From the NCBI GenBank assembly GCA_016709575.1, contig JADJMM010000013.1, forward strand, positions 62,001-126,000: a stretch of 64,000 nucleotides of DNA. The letters are read 5' to 3'. A program made the position numbers and the translations under genes. Source of the DNA: Sphingobacteriaceae bacterium (GTDB lineage: Bacteria; Bacteroidota; Bacteroidia; B-17B0; Aurantibacillaceae). The notes beneath the pieces were generated by a model. That model did not search any database. It saw only the letters and a list, made by a program, of their open reading frames with translations, and was not told the DNA's origin. How positions within the stretch are numbered: position 1 is the stretch's first letter; each line of letters starts with the position of its first letter. Shown here one piece after another: positions 37,665 to 47,033 of the stretch.

Positions 37665-38317
37665 TGACTAACAAGAAAATAGATATTATTATTGCCGATG
37701 ATCATAGGATATTTCTGGAGGGATTAACTGCCTTGCTACAAAATTCAGAAGAACTATGTATTATTGCTTCAGTTAGTAATGGACAAGAGGTTTTGGATGT
37801 TTTAAAAGTTAGGCAGGCTGACGTTGTGCTTACAGACATTGATATGCCGATTATGGATGGAATGAAACTGACTAAGGAGTTGAAAAAAAGTTATCCTCGT
37901 ATAAAAATTTTGGCTTTAACCATGCATAATGAAGGAAGAATAATATCAAGTTTGCTAAAAGCAGGTGTTACAGGATATATTTTGAAAGATACAGGTAAGA
38001 CTGAATTGCTCAATGCCATTGCAACTGTTTCTCGTGGTGAAAATTATTTTAGTGAGGAAGTAAAGACCAATTTAATGGAAAGCATGATACCTGGTAAGAA
38101 GTCGGGTGGAAGTAGTTCTTTAATTGAATTAAGTGAAAGAGAGAATGAAGTGTTAAAGCTCATTGCCTTGGAATTAACTCAAGGTGAAATAGCGGAAAGG
38201 CTTTTTATCAGCGAACACACAGTTATATTTCACAAACGAAAATTATTTGTGAAATTTAATGTTAAGAATACAGCGGGTTTAATAAAATCAGCAATGGAAC
38301 AAGGTTTTTTAAATTAG
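37664..38317 (+). CDS. NarL/LuxR-type response regulator
   Basis: 217 aa. The receiver domain has D12/D13, phospho-acceptor D58 in VVLTDIDMPIMDG, the switch Thr in ALTMHNE and K in YILKDTGK. A short linker leads to a LuxR-type HTH (about 152-215; LSERENEVLKLIALELTQGE, IAERLFISEHTVIFHKRKLF). It is coupled to the TPR histidine kinase (overlap of one base). The convergent lon gene begins 2 bp after its stop. Target genes unknown. Confidence 0.95.
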   Translation: MTNKKIDIIIADDHRIFLEGLTALLQNSEELCIIASVSNGQEVLDVLKVRQADVVLTDIDMPIMDGMKLTKELKKSYPRIKILALTMHNEGRIISSLLKAGVTGYILKDTGKTELLNAIATVSRGENYFSEEVKTNLMESMIPGKKSGGSSSLIELSERENEVLKLIALELTQGEIAERLFISEHTVIFHKRKLFVKFNVKNTAGLIKSAMEQGFLN

Positions 38318-38319
38318 AT

Positions 38320-40749
38320 TTATTTCACCTTCTCTTTCAATAAAGCTAATTCCAGCACTTCGCTCATTTGTCCAACGTAATTAAATTTCAAGCCTTTTAA
38401 ATAATCGGCTTTAATTTCATCAACGTCTTTTTTGTTTTCGGCAAAAAGAATTATTTCTCTAATTCCAGCGCGTTTAGCAGCAAGAATTTTTTCTTTAATT
38501 CCGCCAACAGGTAACACTTTTCCACGCAAAGTAATTTCTCCTGTCATAGCTACACCACGTTTCACTTTGCGGTGCGTTAAAGCGCTCGCAATAGAAGTCA
38601 TCATGGCAATACCTGCACTTGGACCATCTTTTGGCGTTGCGCCTTCTGGAACGTGTAAGTGAATGTTGTAATTATCAAAAATGTCTGGGTCCAAATCCAA
38701 AATATCAGGATGTGATTTTAAAAATTCCAAAGCAAGGGTTGCACTTTCTTTCATTACATCACCCAAATTTCCTGTTAAGGTTAATTTTTGAGTCTTGCCT
38801 TTGCTTAAACTGGTTTCAATAAATAAAATATCACCACCAACTTGTGTCCAAGCTAAACCTGTAACAACACCGGCAGAATCGTTTCCTTGGTATTTATCTT
38901 TAATGTGGGCAGGACCTAAAATTTTTGCAAGAGATTCTTCCGTAATTTTCGGTTCATCTTTACCTGCTGCAATGTGAACCGCAACGTGACGAGCAATTTT
39001 CGAAATCTTTTTTTCTAAATTACGTACGCCGCTTTCAGAAGTATAATTCTCAATAACATGTTCAATTACTTTATCGCTTAACTTAAGTTGAGACTTTTTT
39101 AAACCTGTTTCTTCAGTTTGTTTTGGAACTAAATGACGTTTTGCAATCTCTAATTTCTCTTCAACGGTATAGCCATTCACTTCGATAATTTCCATACGGT
39201 CACGCAAAGCGGGTTGTATAGTATTTAAATTATTACAAGTAGCCACAAACATTACTTTACTTAAATCGTAATCCATTTCTAAGAAATTATCATAGAAATT
39301 AGAATTTTGTTCTGGATCTAAAACTTCCAATAGAGCAGAGGATGGATCGCCATGAAAATCATTTCCTACTTTATCAATTTCATCCAATACAAAAACAGGA
39401 TTTGAAGTCTGTACCTTTTTTAAATTCTGAAGAACTCGTCCCGGCATTGCGCCAATGTAAGTTTTTCTATGACCACGAATTTCACTTTCATCTTTCAATC
39501 CGCCTAAACTCATGCGGATGTATTTACGTCCTAATGCTTTTGCAATACTTTTTCCTAAAGATGTTTTACCAACGCCGGGAGGTCCGTATAAACATAGAAT
39601 GGGCGCTTTTAAATCGCCTTTAAGTTTTATTACGGCAAGGTGTTCTAAAATGCGTTCTTTAACTTTTTCTAAACCGTAATGATCTTCATTTAAAACTTTC
39701 TCAGCATGTTTAATATCGAAATTATCTTGTGTGTATTCACCCCAAGGTAATTCAAGCATTAACTCAATATAGTTGGTTTGCACACCGTATTCGGCGGCAT
39801 TTGGATTCATGCGTTGAAGTTTGCTAAAGCTTTTATCAAATATGACTTGAACTTCTTTTGTCCACTTTTTGTTTTTAGCTTTTTCTTTAAACTCATTTAA
39901 TTCCTGCTCAAAATTATTTCCACCTAATTCATCTTGGATGGTTTTCATTTGTTGATGCAAGAAATATTCGCGTTGTTGTTTATCTAAATCGTGTTTTGTT
40001 TTATCCTGAATCTGGTTTTTTAATTCCAGCATTTGCAATTCTTTATTCAAATTTGCCAATACCAATAACGAATGCTGTTTTAAATCCGGAACCTCCAACA
40101 TACTTTGTTTGTCGGCAGTACTCGCGTTCATGTTTGAAGAAATAAAATTGATAAGGAAAGTGGTGCTCTCAATATTATTCAAAGCAAAACCTGCTTCGGT
40201 TGGAATGTTTGGAGATTCCTTGATAATTTGATGTGAGATTTCTTTTAGGTTAGAAATAATCGCCGCAAATTCTTTATCGCCTTTTGGTGGTTTTACTTCA
40301 TCAAAAGCTTCAATGCTTGCTTTGTGATAAGGTTCGCTTTGAATAAACTCTTTTATTTTAAAACGCTTTTTACCTTGAATAATAACAGTGGTGTTACCAT
40401 CGGGCATGCGCAACATTTTTATGATGTGTGCAACCGTTCCAATAGTATTTAAATCTTCGAAAGAAGGTTCTTCAACAGAATCTTTTTTCTGAGATACAAC
40501 ACCAATAGTTCTGTCGCCTTTATAAGATTCTTTTATAAGGGCAATGGACTTATCTCTACCAACGGTAATTGGTATAACAACACCTGGAAAAAGCACTGTA
40601 TTCCGAAGCGGTAAAATTGGCAGTACATCAGGCAGCTTTTCGGCCTGCATATTATCTTCATCTTCTGTGCTTAGAAGGGGTATAAAATCGCTATCCTCGT
40701 CAATTGCAGGATTAAAGGGCATTCGGTCGCTATCACTAAAAAAATTCAT
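38320..40749 (-). CDS. lon: ATP-dependent protease Lon
   Basis: 809 aa. An N-terminal substrate-binding LON domain (from ~40: LPILPLRNTVLFPGVVIPIT) is followed by a coiled-coil segment and an AAA+ module with Walker A CLYGPPGVGKTSLGKSIA, Walker B PVFVLDEIDKVG and the sensor regions. The C-terminal Ser-Lys protease domain has PEGATPKDGPSAGIAM (catalytic Ser) and the catalytic Lys in GGIKEKILAAKRAGI. It degrades misfolded and regulatory proteins in the cytosol. The extra ~30 acidic residues at the N-terminus are usual in Bacteroidota. No heat-shock operator is evident in the short upstream region. Confidence 0.97.
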   Translation of the reverse strand: MNFFSDSDRMPFNPAIDEDSDFIPLLSTEDEDNMQAEKLPDVLPILPLRNTVLFPGVVIPITVGRDKSIALIKESYKGDRTIGVVSQKKDSVEEPSFEDLNTIGTVAHIIKMLRMPDGNTTVIIQGKKRFKIKEFIQSEPYHKASIEAFDEVKPPKGDKEFAAIISNLKEISHQIIKESPNIPTEAGFALNNIESTTFLINFISSNMNASTADKQSMLEVPDLKQHSLLVLANLNKELQMLELKNQIQDKTKHDLDKQQREYFLHQQMKTIQDELGGNNFEQELNEFKEKAKNKKWTKEVQVIFDKSFSKLQRMNPNAAEYGVQTNYIELMLELPWGEYTQDNFDIKHAEKVLNEDHYGLEKVKERILEHLAVIKLKGDLKAPILCLYGPPGVGKTSLGKSIAKALGRKYIRMSLGGLKDESEIRGHRKTYIGAMPGRVLQNLKKVQTSNPVFVLDEIDKVGNDFHGDPSSALLEVLDPEQNSNFYDNFLEMDYDLSKVMFVATCNNLNTIQPALRDRMEIIEVNGYTVEEKLEIAKRHLVPKQTEETGLKKSQLKLSDKVIEHVIENYTSESGVRNLEKKISKIARHVAVHIAAGKDEPKITEESLAKILGPAHIKDKYQGNDSAGVVTGLAWTQVGGDILFIETSLSKGKTQKLTLTGNLGDVMKESATLALEFLKSHPDILDLDPDIFDNYNIHLHVPEGATPKDGPSAGIAMMTSIASALTHRKVKRGVAMTGEITLRGKVLPVGGIKEKILAAKRAGIREIILFAENKKDVDEIKADYLKGLKFNYVGQMSEVLELALLKEKVK

Positions 40750-40830
40750 CTTGTTTTTGTTAAAATACGATTATGAAGTTACCAATTCCGTGCCAATATA
40801 AAAAGCACGACTTTATGGCATAATTCCAAT

Positions 40831-40857
40831 AAAAAAGCCCCGTTTCCGAGGCTTTTA
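40831..40857 (-). terminator. Terminator after the serine palmitoyltransferase gene
   Basis: Read on the reverse strand, AAAAGCCTCG pairs with CGGGGCTTTT around the loop GAAA (one mismatch or wobble), then TTATT. It lies 22 bp downstream of the stop codon. Confidence 0.75.
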
Positions 40858-40878
40858 ATTGAGAAATATTTATTCGGA

Positions 40879-42132
40879 CTACAAATCCACTTTCACTTTC
40901 GCAAAAGCTTTGTTATAATCGCCATTCTTTAATTTCCCTACAATTTTAGAGAAGCTTTCGATTGTATAAGTTACATCTTCTAAAGTATGTGTTGCAGTTG
41001 GAATTAAACGTAAAATAATCATCCCTTTAGGAATTACAGGATACGTTACCATCGAACAGAAAATTCCGTAATTCTCACGTAAATCAAATACCATATTCGT
41101 TGCTTCAGGTATTGAACCATTTAAATACACAGGTGTAACAGGAGAGTTGGTATCACCAATATTAAATCCTGCTTTTTGTAAACCGCTTTGTAATGCACGG
41201 GTAATTTCCCATAATTTTTCTTTGTATTCAGGATGATCACGCATTAATTCTAAACGCTTCAAGGCACCAACTACTAATGGCATTGGTAATGCTTTTGCAA
41301 ATATTTGCGAACGCATATTGTAACGTAAAAATGTAATGATGTTTTTTGTTGAACTGATGAATCCACCAATCAATGCAAATGATTTTGCAAATGTTCCGAA
41401 GTAAACGTCAATACCATCCTGACAACCTTGCTCAACTCCGGTTCCGCCACCATTTTTTCCCATTGTACCAATACCGTGAGCATCATCTACAAATAAACGG
41501 AACTTATATTTACTTTTTAATGCAACAATCTCTTTTAATTTTCCTTGGTCGCCACGCATACCGAAAACACCTTCAGTAATTACTAAAATTCCACCATTCG
41601 TTTTCTCAACTAATTTTGTGGCGCGGTCCATTTGTTTTTCAAAATCAGCAATATCATTGTGCTTAAACACAAAACGTTTTCCAATATGTAAACGCATACC
41701 GTCTAAAATACAAGCATGACTTTCGCTATCATAAACAATTACATCATGACGGTCAACCAAAGAATCAATAGCACTAACCATCGCTTGGTAACCGAAATTA
41801 CATAGGATAGTATCTTCTTTTTGTACGAAGGCTGATAATTCTCTTTCTAATTGCTCGTGCTGATCAGAGTTTCCACTCATCATACGTGCGCCCATAGGTA
41901 ACGCTAAACCAAATTTTTGAGCGGCATCAGTATCTGCTTTACGAACTTCAGGATGATTCGCTAGTCCTAAATAATTATTTAAACTCCAGTTTAATAATTT
42001 TTTACCGCGGAAGGTCATGTGTGGACCAATTTCGCCTTCTAATTTCGGGAATGTAAAATAACCGTGAGATTCGTTAGCATACTCGCCAATAGCGCCCATG
42101 TTAGCTGTTACTTTTTCAAAAATGTCTTTCAT
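40879..42132 (-). CDS. spt: Serine palmitoyltransferase / alpha-oxoamine synthase family
   Basis: 417 aa from the ATG at 42130-42132; an upstream ATG would add 16 non-conserved residues. PLP alpha-oxoamine synthase motifs: NWSLNNYLGLANHPEV, YDSESHACILDGMRL, VITEGVFGMRGD, LFVDDAHGIGTMG and the PLP lysine in GTFAKSFALIGGF. The form with an N-terminal extension (GYFTFPKLEGEIGPHM) matches Bacteroidota Spt, which condenses serine with palmitoyl-CoA, the first step of sphingolipid synthesis. KBL and BioF are close relatives but usually lack this extension. Its own terminator follows. Confidence 0.87.
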   Translation of the reverse strand: MKDIFEKVTANMGAIGEYANESHGYFTFPKLEGEIGPHMTFRGKKLLNWSLNNYLGLANHPEVRKADTDAAQKFGLALPMGARMMSGNSDQHEQLERELSAFVQKEDTILCNFGYQAMVSAIDSLVDRHDVIVYDSESHACILDGMRLHIGKRFVFKHNDIADFEKQMDRATKLVEKTNGGILVITEGVFGMRGDQGKLKEIVALKSKYKFRLFVDDAHGIGTMGKNGGGTGVEQGCQDGIDVYFGTFAKSFALIGGFISSTKNIITFLRYNMRSQIFAKALPMPLVVGALKRLELMRDHPEYKEKLWEITRALQSGLQKAGFNIGDTNSPVTPVYLNGSIPEATNMVFDLRENYGIFCSMVTYPVIPKGMIILRLIPTATHTLEDVTYTIESFSKIVGKLKNGDYNKAFAKVKVDL

Positions 42133-42264
42133 AGTAAATGAGAATAGAAATGTTTGACAAAAGTACCGTTTTTTGCCCAATTTTGCCCAAAAAAGGGGGT
42201 GTTTTGTTCACGGTTTTCAACAATGTTATGAATTTCAGCGCCTATGCTTTAACTTTATTCACTA

Positions 42265-43124
42265 ATGGAAGATACCCATTGCATATTTAACGGTCACCTA
42301 ATTAGCTTATACGAGCCTGCCATTTCGTTTTCGAATCGTGCTTTTCGGTATGGCGATGCTTTATTTGAAAGCATTCGTGTTTGTAATGGAAAAATAATGT
42401 TCTTGAAAGATCATTTAAGCCGCTTGAAATTAGGCATGACAGTTTTAAGGATGAACTTACCTGCTGAGTTTAATTTCGAAAACGTTGATGCACTGATTAA
42501 ATTATTATTAGTAAAAACAGAATCGGAAGGGATGCACGAATTCGCCTAACTGTTTTCAGAAACGAAGGCGGGTTTTATGCGCCGGAAACTAATGATATTT
42601 CGTTTTTAATAGAAGCTGAAAATATTGAAGCCGAGGGGTATGTTTTGAATCAGAAAGGATTGTGGGTTGATATTTATGCAGACATCAAAAAGCAAATTAA
42701 TAAGCTATCTAATGTGAAAAGCGGTAATGCTTTATTGTATGTAATGGCAGGATTAGCCAAAACATCAATGAAATTAGATGATTGTTTTATCATAAATGAA
42801 AACGGTAGTATTTGTGAAAGCATTAGTTCTAATGTTTTTATTGTGAAGAATGGCTGTATGTACACCGCGCCTTTAACTGAAGGTTGTGTGGATGGTATTA
42901 TGCGCCGGCAAATATTAAAAATAGCTACTGCCAATAAAGTGCTTACATTTGAAATGCCTTTAACTATTAACTCTTTAATGAATGGCGATGAAGTGTTTTT
43001 AACCAGTTCGATAAGAGGAATACGTTGGGTAGGACAATACAAAACAAAATTTTACACCAATAAAATGAGTGTGTTTTTTACTGAGAAATTAAATGAACTC
43101 ACTCTAAATAAAACGACTGTATGA
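42265..43124 (+). CDS. Aminotransferase class IV (branched-chain/ADC-lyase type, one frameshift)
   Basis: Fold-type IV PLP enzyme of about 286 aa once joined. The N-terminal fragment has FNGHLISLYEPAISFSNRAFRYGDALFES, split here as RAFRYGDALFESIRV. The C-terminal part has the segment ENGSICESISSNVFIVK and a late EVFLTSSIRGI loop that contacts the cofactor phosphate. The slip is in the A5 run 42513-42517; one more A gives VKNRIGRDARIRLTVFR, as in relatives. It may be a branched-chain aminotransferase, D-amino-acid transaminase or aminodeoxychorismate lyase; motifs do not decide. The stop overlaps the pyrF start by 4 bp (ATGA). Confidence 0.82.
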
Positions 43125-43933
43125 ACAAGCAACAATTAATTGAACAAATTAAATTAAAGAAAACATTTTTGTGTGTAGGTTTAGATCCTGATGTAGATAA
43201 AATGCCAAAACACATGTTAGATGAAGAAGATCCTATTTTTGAATTTAACAGAGAAATAATTGATGCTACTGCTGATTATTGTATAGCCTTTAAACCAAAT
43301 AACGCTTTTTACGAGGCTTATGGTTTAAGTGGAATGGAGAGTTTAGAAAGAACTATAAAATACATCAACGAAAATTATCCTGATCATTTTTTAATTGCAG
43401 ATGCAAAACGAGGCGATATAGGAAACACTTCTTCTATGTATGCTAAAGCGTTTTTTAAACGTCTGGATGCAGATGCCATTACAGTGGCGCCCTATATGGG
43501 AAGTGATTCTGTAAAACCTTTTTTACAGTTTAAAGATAAATGGGCTATTGTTTTAGGATTAACAAGTAACGAAGGTTCATCTGATTTTCAGCAAATGAAA
43601 GTGGATGGAGAGGAATTGTATTTGAAAGTCATTCGCACTTGTGCTTCATGGGGTACAGAAGATAACATGATGTTTGTTGTTGGTGCTACAAAAGCTGAAA
43701 TGATGAATGACATCCGTAAAATTATTCCAAATCACTTTTTGTTAGTGCCGGGTGTTGGCGCTCAAGGTGGTTCTTTAGAGGAAGTTTGCAAACACGGTAT
43801 GAATAAAAATATTGGATTAATAGTAAACGTTTCCCGTAATATTATTTTCGCGAGTAATGGCGAAGATTTTGCAACAAGAGCTGCTGAAGAAGCAAAGAAA
43901 TTATCTGAACAAATGAAACCCTTTATAAAATAA
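43121..43933 (+). CDS. pyrF: Orotidine 5'-phosphate decarboxylase (PyrF, type 2)
   Basis: 270 aa, the longer type 2 form. Motifs: KTFLCVGLDPDVDKMPKHM with substrate-binding Asp, CIAFKPNNAFYEAYG, and the catalytic DAKRGDIGNTSSMYAKAFF (Lys-Asp). LVPGVGAQGG is the phosphate-binding loop. It makes UMP in the pyrimidine pathway. It is coupled to the class IV aminotransferase gene by a 4-bp overlap and is followed after 6 bp by the DUF3467 gene. Confidence 0.95.
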   Translation: MNKQQLIEQIKLKKTFLCVGLDPDVDKMPKHMLDEEDPIFEFNREIIDATADYCIAFKPNNAFYEAYGLSGMESLERTIKYINENYPDHFLIADAKRGDIGNTSSMYAKAFFKRLDADAITVAPYMGSDSVKPFLQFKDKWAIVLGLTSNEGSSDFQQMKVDGEELYLKVIRTCASWGTEDNMMFVVGATKAEMMNDIRKIIPNHFLLVPGVGAQGGSLEEVCKHGMNKNIGLIVNVSRNIIFASNGEDFATRAAEEAKKLSEQMKPFIK

Positions 43934-43939
43934 GAACTA

Positions 43940-44251
43940 ATGGAAGAGAACAATAGCCAAAATCAAATTGATATTGAATTAAGCGAAGAGATTGCAGAAG
44001 GAATTTATTCTAACCTCGCGATCATAACTCACTCACAAAGTGAATTCGTAATTGATTTTATTAAAATGATGCCTGGTGTACCAAAAGCAAAAGTAAAGTC
44101 ACGCATCGTATTAACACCACAACATGCTAAACGTTTGGTAAAAGCTTTAAACGATAACGTTCAACGCTTCGAACAAGTACACGGTAAAATAAAAGATTCT
44201 GATTTAAACGCATTGCCTTTAAGTTTTGGCGGACCAACCGCTCAGGCTTAA
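43940..44251 (+). CDS. DUF3467 protein
   Basis: 103 aa. Contains the family core EGIYSNLAIITHSQSEFVID, FIKMMPGVPKAKVKSRI and LTPQHAKRLVKALNDNVQRFE. It is small, cytosolic and of unknown function; DUF3467 proteins occur in Bacteroidota usually next to housekeeping genes such as rpoC or pyrF. Co-transcription with pyrF is likely (6-bp gap). Confidence 0.87.
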   Translation: MEENNSQNQIDIELSEEIAEGIYSNLAIITHSQSEFVIDFIKMMPGVPKAKVKSRIVLTPQHAKRLVKALNDNVQRFEQVHGKIKDSDLNALPLSFGGPTAQA

Positions 44252-44298
44252 AGATTTAAAATTCAATATCCTCTTTCTTCTATAGTAAAGAACGTGGG

Positions 44299-45507
44299 TT
44301 ATTTAATTTTTTTGTCTTCTATATTATCTTCAAGTATGTTTTTCTTAATTGTTAGTTCAATAGCTATAACTAGAAGAACTACACAAGACATACACGCTTT
44401 AATTAATGGTTTGCTTAAGTTTTGCTTTAAAGCTATTGGTACCAAGTCTGTAAAAAATAATGAGGTAAAAAACAGACTTGAAAAAAGAAGAATTAAAGCA
44501 AGTTTTGAATTTTCTTTACTCAAACACCAAATTCCAATTCCTGTGATAGCTATAATATATGAAGGTGATTCGGCTTTATGATTAAAAATTACCATCCAAA
44601 TTAATATTAGACATAGAAACGCCATTCGGAAATTATAAAATTTGTATTTTTTTATAAATGCGAGTGGCGATAGCAACATAACGATACCACAAACAAGCAC
44701 AATAGTTTTATTTATACTTGTTCCGATTAAGATTTCAAGAAAACCATAAAGGCTGAAATTCTCGCCGACTTTATACAACGCTATGTTCCCGCTCAGGTCG
44801 CCATTTATTACTGAAATCCAATTTTTGTATTGATAAATTAGATTCGGGATGCCAATAACAATTGCCGGTAAGAGAAAAAATACTGTCGACCATAGTAGCA
44901 TAAATAAAATGAAACGCGGTTTTTTTGGATAGAATAGAAAAAGAAGGCAGGCAACAATTGCAAAAATTTTTATAAATATCCCACAGCAAATATAGAATGC
45001 TGCTTTGCCGGCATTTCCTTTCTCCAAAGAGGTAAAAGCTAAAATAGTGAACCCGGCAAGAAGTGAATTAGTTTGACAATTCTGAATCGATAGAACCAGC
45101 TCTACGATTACAAATAATAAAAGATAAAGTGTTTTTTTATTAGTAAAACCTGGTAGGGTGGTAATTGCATAAAGAAAGACGAGTCCATTTAAAAGATTCC
45201 ATAAGCTTAAGCCAAGCCAGTCCGAAAGGTAATAGAACAATCCCATAAACAGCGCAAAAGTTGGACTGTATTTGAATAAGTCAGCATGCTTATCAAAATG
45301 ATAATCGTACATGTTGTGATTATGAATTAGGCTGAAAAATGAAGTTTTAAATATGATGTAATTATTGTAAAAGGTATAAGTGCCTCCCCAATAATGATTT
45401 TCTCCTAAAAGAATATTCTGCAATGTCACTACAATTGCCAGAAGAACAACCAAAGCATACCAAGCAATCTTATTATTTGTAATGTAATTGAGAACTTTAA
45501 CTTTCAT
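44299..45507 (-). CDS. Polytopic membrane glycosyltransferase, GT87/DUF2029-like
   Basis: 402 aa with about ten hydrophobic segments. The luminal-loop pattern FKYSPTFALFMGLFYYLSDW resembles the YxYxPxxxLxxxPxxxL motif of the polyprenol-phosphate-mannose-dependent GT87/PimE group, with NNYIIFKTSFFSL before it and an Asn-Leu-Leu-Asn patch after. The donor and acceptor are not known. It is convergent with the DUF3467 gene, and the MBL hydrolase gene lies 47 bp upstream on the same strand. Confidence 0.75.
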   Translation of the reverse strand: MKVKVLNYITNNKIAWYALVVLLAIVVTLQNILLGENHYWGGTYTFYNNYIIFKTSFFSLIHNHNMYDYHFDKHADLFKYSPTFALFMGLFYYLSDWLGLSLWNLLNGLVFLYAITTLPGFTNKKTLYLLLFVIVELVLSIQNCQTNSLLAGFTILAFTSLEKGNAGKAAFYICCGIFIKIFAIVACLLFLFYPKKPRFILFMLLWSTVFFLLPAIVIGIPNLIYQYKNWISVINGDLSGNIALYKVGENFSLYGFLEILIGTSINKTIVLVCGIVMLLSPLAFIKKYKFYNFRMAFLCLILIWMVIFNHKAESPSYIIAITGIGIWCLSKENSKLALILLFSSLFFTSLFFTDLVPIALKQNLSKPLIKACMSCVVLLVIAIELTIKKNILEDNIEDKKIK

Positions 45508-45554
45508 TTAGTCAAATTTACACTTTTTCTTAGCGCGAGGATGGATGAATTGGC

Positions 45555-46319
45555 TTAAGAAATTTCTATATGCAGCCCATCATAAGCCAATTCAATATGC
45601 TCAGGTAATTCTAAAGTTACTTCTTCATGAGTGCCTAATTGATGGGAGATGTGTGTAAAATAAGTCTTCTTTGCTTTTAATTCGTTGGCTAAATCAATTG
45701 CTTCCTGAAATGTAAAGTGAGAAATATGTTCGTTGCGGCGTAATGCGTTTATCACAACAACTTCAGAACCTTTGATTTTTGCTTTTTCTTCTTCGCTGAT
45801 AAAATTCGCATCGGTGATGTAAGTGAAATTCCCAATACGAAATGCTTTTACAGGTAATTTGTAATGTAAAACATTGATGGGTTGAATTTGCATATCACCA
45901 ACTGCAAACTCATCATCATAAATAGAATGCAATTGTATTTTAGGAATTCCCGGATAATCTAAATCTGCAAAAATATAAGCAAACTCTCTTTTTAAGGCTT
46001 CTTGAACACGCTCCGTTGCATAAACAGGCATTACCATTTGATTGATGAAATTAAAAGCGCGCACTTCATCTAATCCTGCTGTGTGGTCTTTATGTTCGTG
46101 AGTAAAAACTACAGCATCCAGCTTAGTAACTTTCTCCCGCAACATTTGTTGTCTGAAGTCCGGACCGGTATCAATTACAATATTGGTGTTTTTATATTCA
46201 ATCATTACAGAAGAACGCAGGCGATTGTCTTTTTTGTCAGACGATGTACATACTTTACAAGTGCAACCAATTAAGGGTACGCCTTGTGATGTGCCGGTTC
46301 CTAAAAATGTAATTTTCAC
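45555..46319 (-). CDS. MBL-fold metallo-hydrolase, PhnP-like
   Basis: 254 aa. Starts KITFLGTGTSQGVPLIGCTC, the PhnP/RNase-Z-like opening, with the zinc-binding THEHKDHTAGLDEVRAFN and later YITDANFISEEE and THISHQLGTHEEV. A CxC...C set (GCTCKVC) may bind an extra metal, as in PhnP. Members hydrolyse cyclic phosphodiesters; the true substrate here is unknown. It is 24 bp downstream of the rhomboid gene. Confidence 0.88.
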   Translation of the reverse strand: MKITFLGTGTSQGVPLIGCTCKVCTSSDKKDNRLRSSVMIEYKNTNIVIDTGPDFRQQMLREKVTKLDAVVFTHEHKDHTAGLDEVRAFNFINQMVMPVYATERVQEALKREFAYIFADLDYPGIPKIQLHSIYDDEFAVGDMQIQPINVLHYKLPVKAFRIGNFTYITDANFISEEEKAKIKGSEVVVINALRRNEHISHFTFQEAIDLANELKAKKTYFTHISHQLGTHEEVTLELPEHIELAYDGLHIEIS

Positions 46320-46343
46320 CTCTGTTATTTTAATTCTAAAATA

Positions 46344-47002
46344 CTAAAAAATCTTAGCAAATAATTCTGAAACCAAACTTGGTTTTAAAGCAATTGTATA
46401 GACAACGCCGAAGATCGCTCCCCAAAAATGCGCTTCATGTCCCACGCGGTCGGTTTCAGGGTCGCCTGTTTTGCGTTTGCTTAAATAATAACTTCCTACC
46501 AAAAATACAATTCCCAATAACCAAGCCGGCATTGGTAACACAAATAAATAAAGTGTTTGGAAGGGTTGAATAATAATGAATGAAAAAATAATAGCCTCAA
46601 TAGCACCGCTCGCACCTAATGATGAATAAGAAGGGTTTTTTGTTTTGAAATATTCAGTTATGGATGCGCATAAATTCCTCCAGTGAATAAGCCAATGTAA
46701 GCGAGTTTTGCCATTTTAATAGCATGAATGCGGTCTTCTTCTGTTGGGTTGTAAGGGTCTTGTAAAAATAATTCTACATAATAAACATCCTCAACAGCGT
46801 AACCAAACATCCACAACGAAAACACATTTAAAAATAAATGCATAGTATCACCGTGAATAAAAGCGTGCGTTAAAAAGCGGTAATGTTCGTTGTTTCGTTT
46901 AATAGAGTAGGGATGAAACAAATATTTGTACATCACAGTTCTGTCATAGAAACAATACAAAGAAACACCAAGAATAAATATTAAGAAGGTGGTAGTAACC
47001 AT
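46344..47002 (-). CDS. Rhomboid intramembrane serine protease (one frameshift)
   Basis: Joined length about 220 aa with six hydrophobic helices. The first fragment (46658-47002) has the L1 region and HGDTMHLFLNVFSLWMFG. The region past the break encodes SYSSLGASGAIEAIIFSF, the GxSG catalytic serine, and the final fragment (46344-46541) has DRVGHEAHFWGAIFG with the catalytic His. One missing G in GCGC at 46666-46669 gives GGIYASITEYFKTK and restores the whole. The ORF beginning at 46541 is therefore not a separate gene. Substrates unknown. Confidence 0.85.
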
Positions 47003-47033
47003 AATTTACACAAATGTACGCTTTTGCTAAAAA

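Noticed and set aside
44294..44581. Forward-strand ORF over the 3' end of the GT87-like gene
   Set aside because: It is entirely antisense to a well-supported membrane protein and has no independent support.
46344..46541. Separate small gene
   Set aside because: It is the C-terminal part of the rhomboid protease including its catalytic histidine region, split off by a one-base slip.
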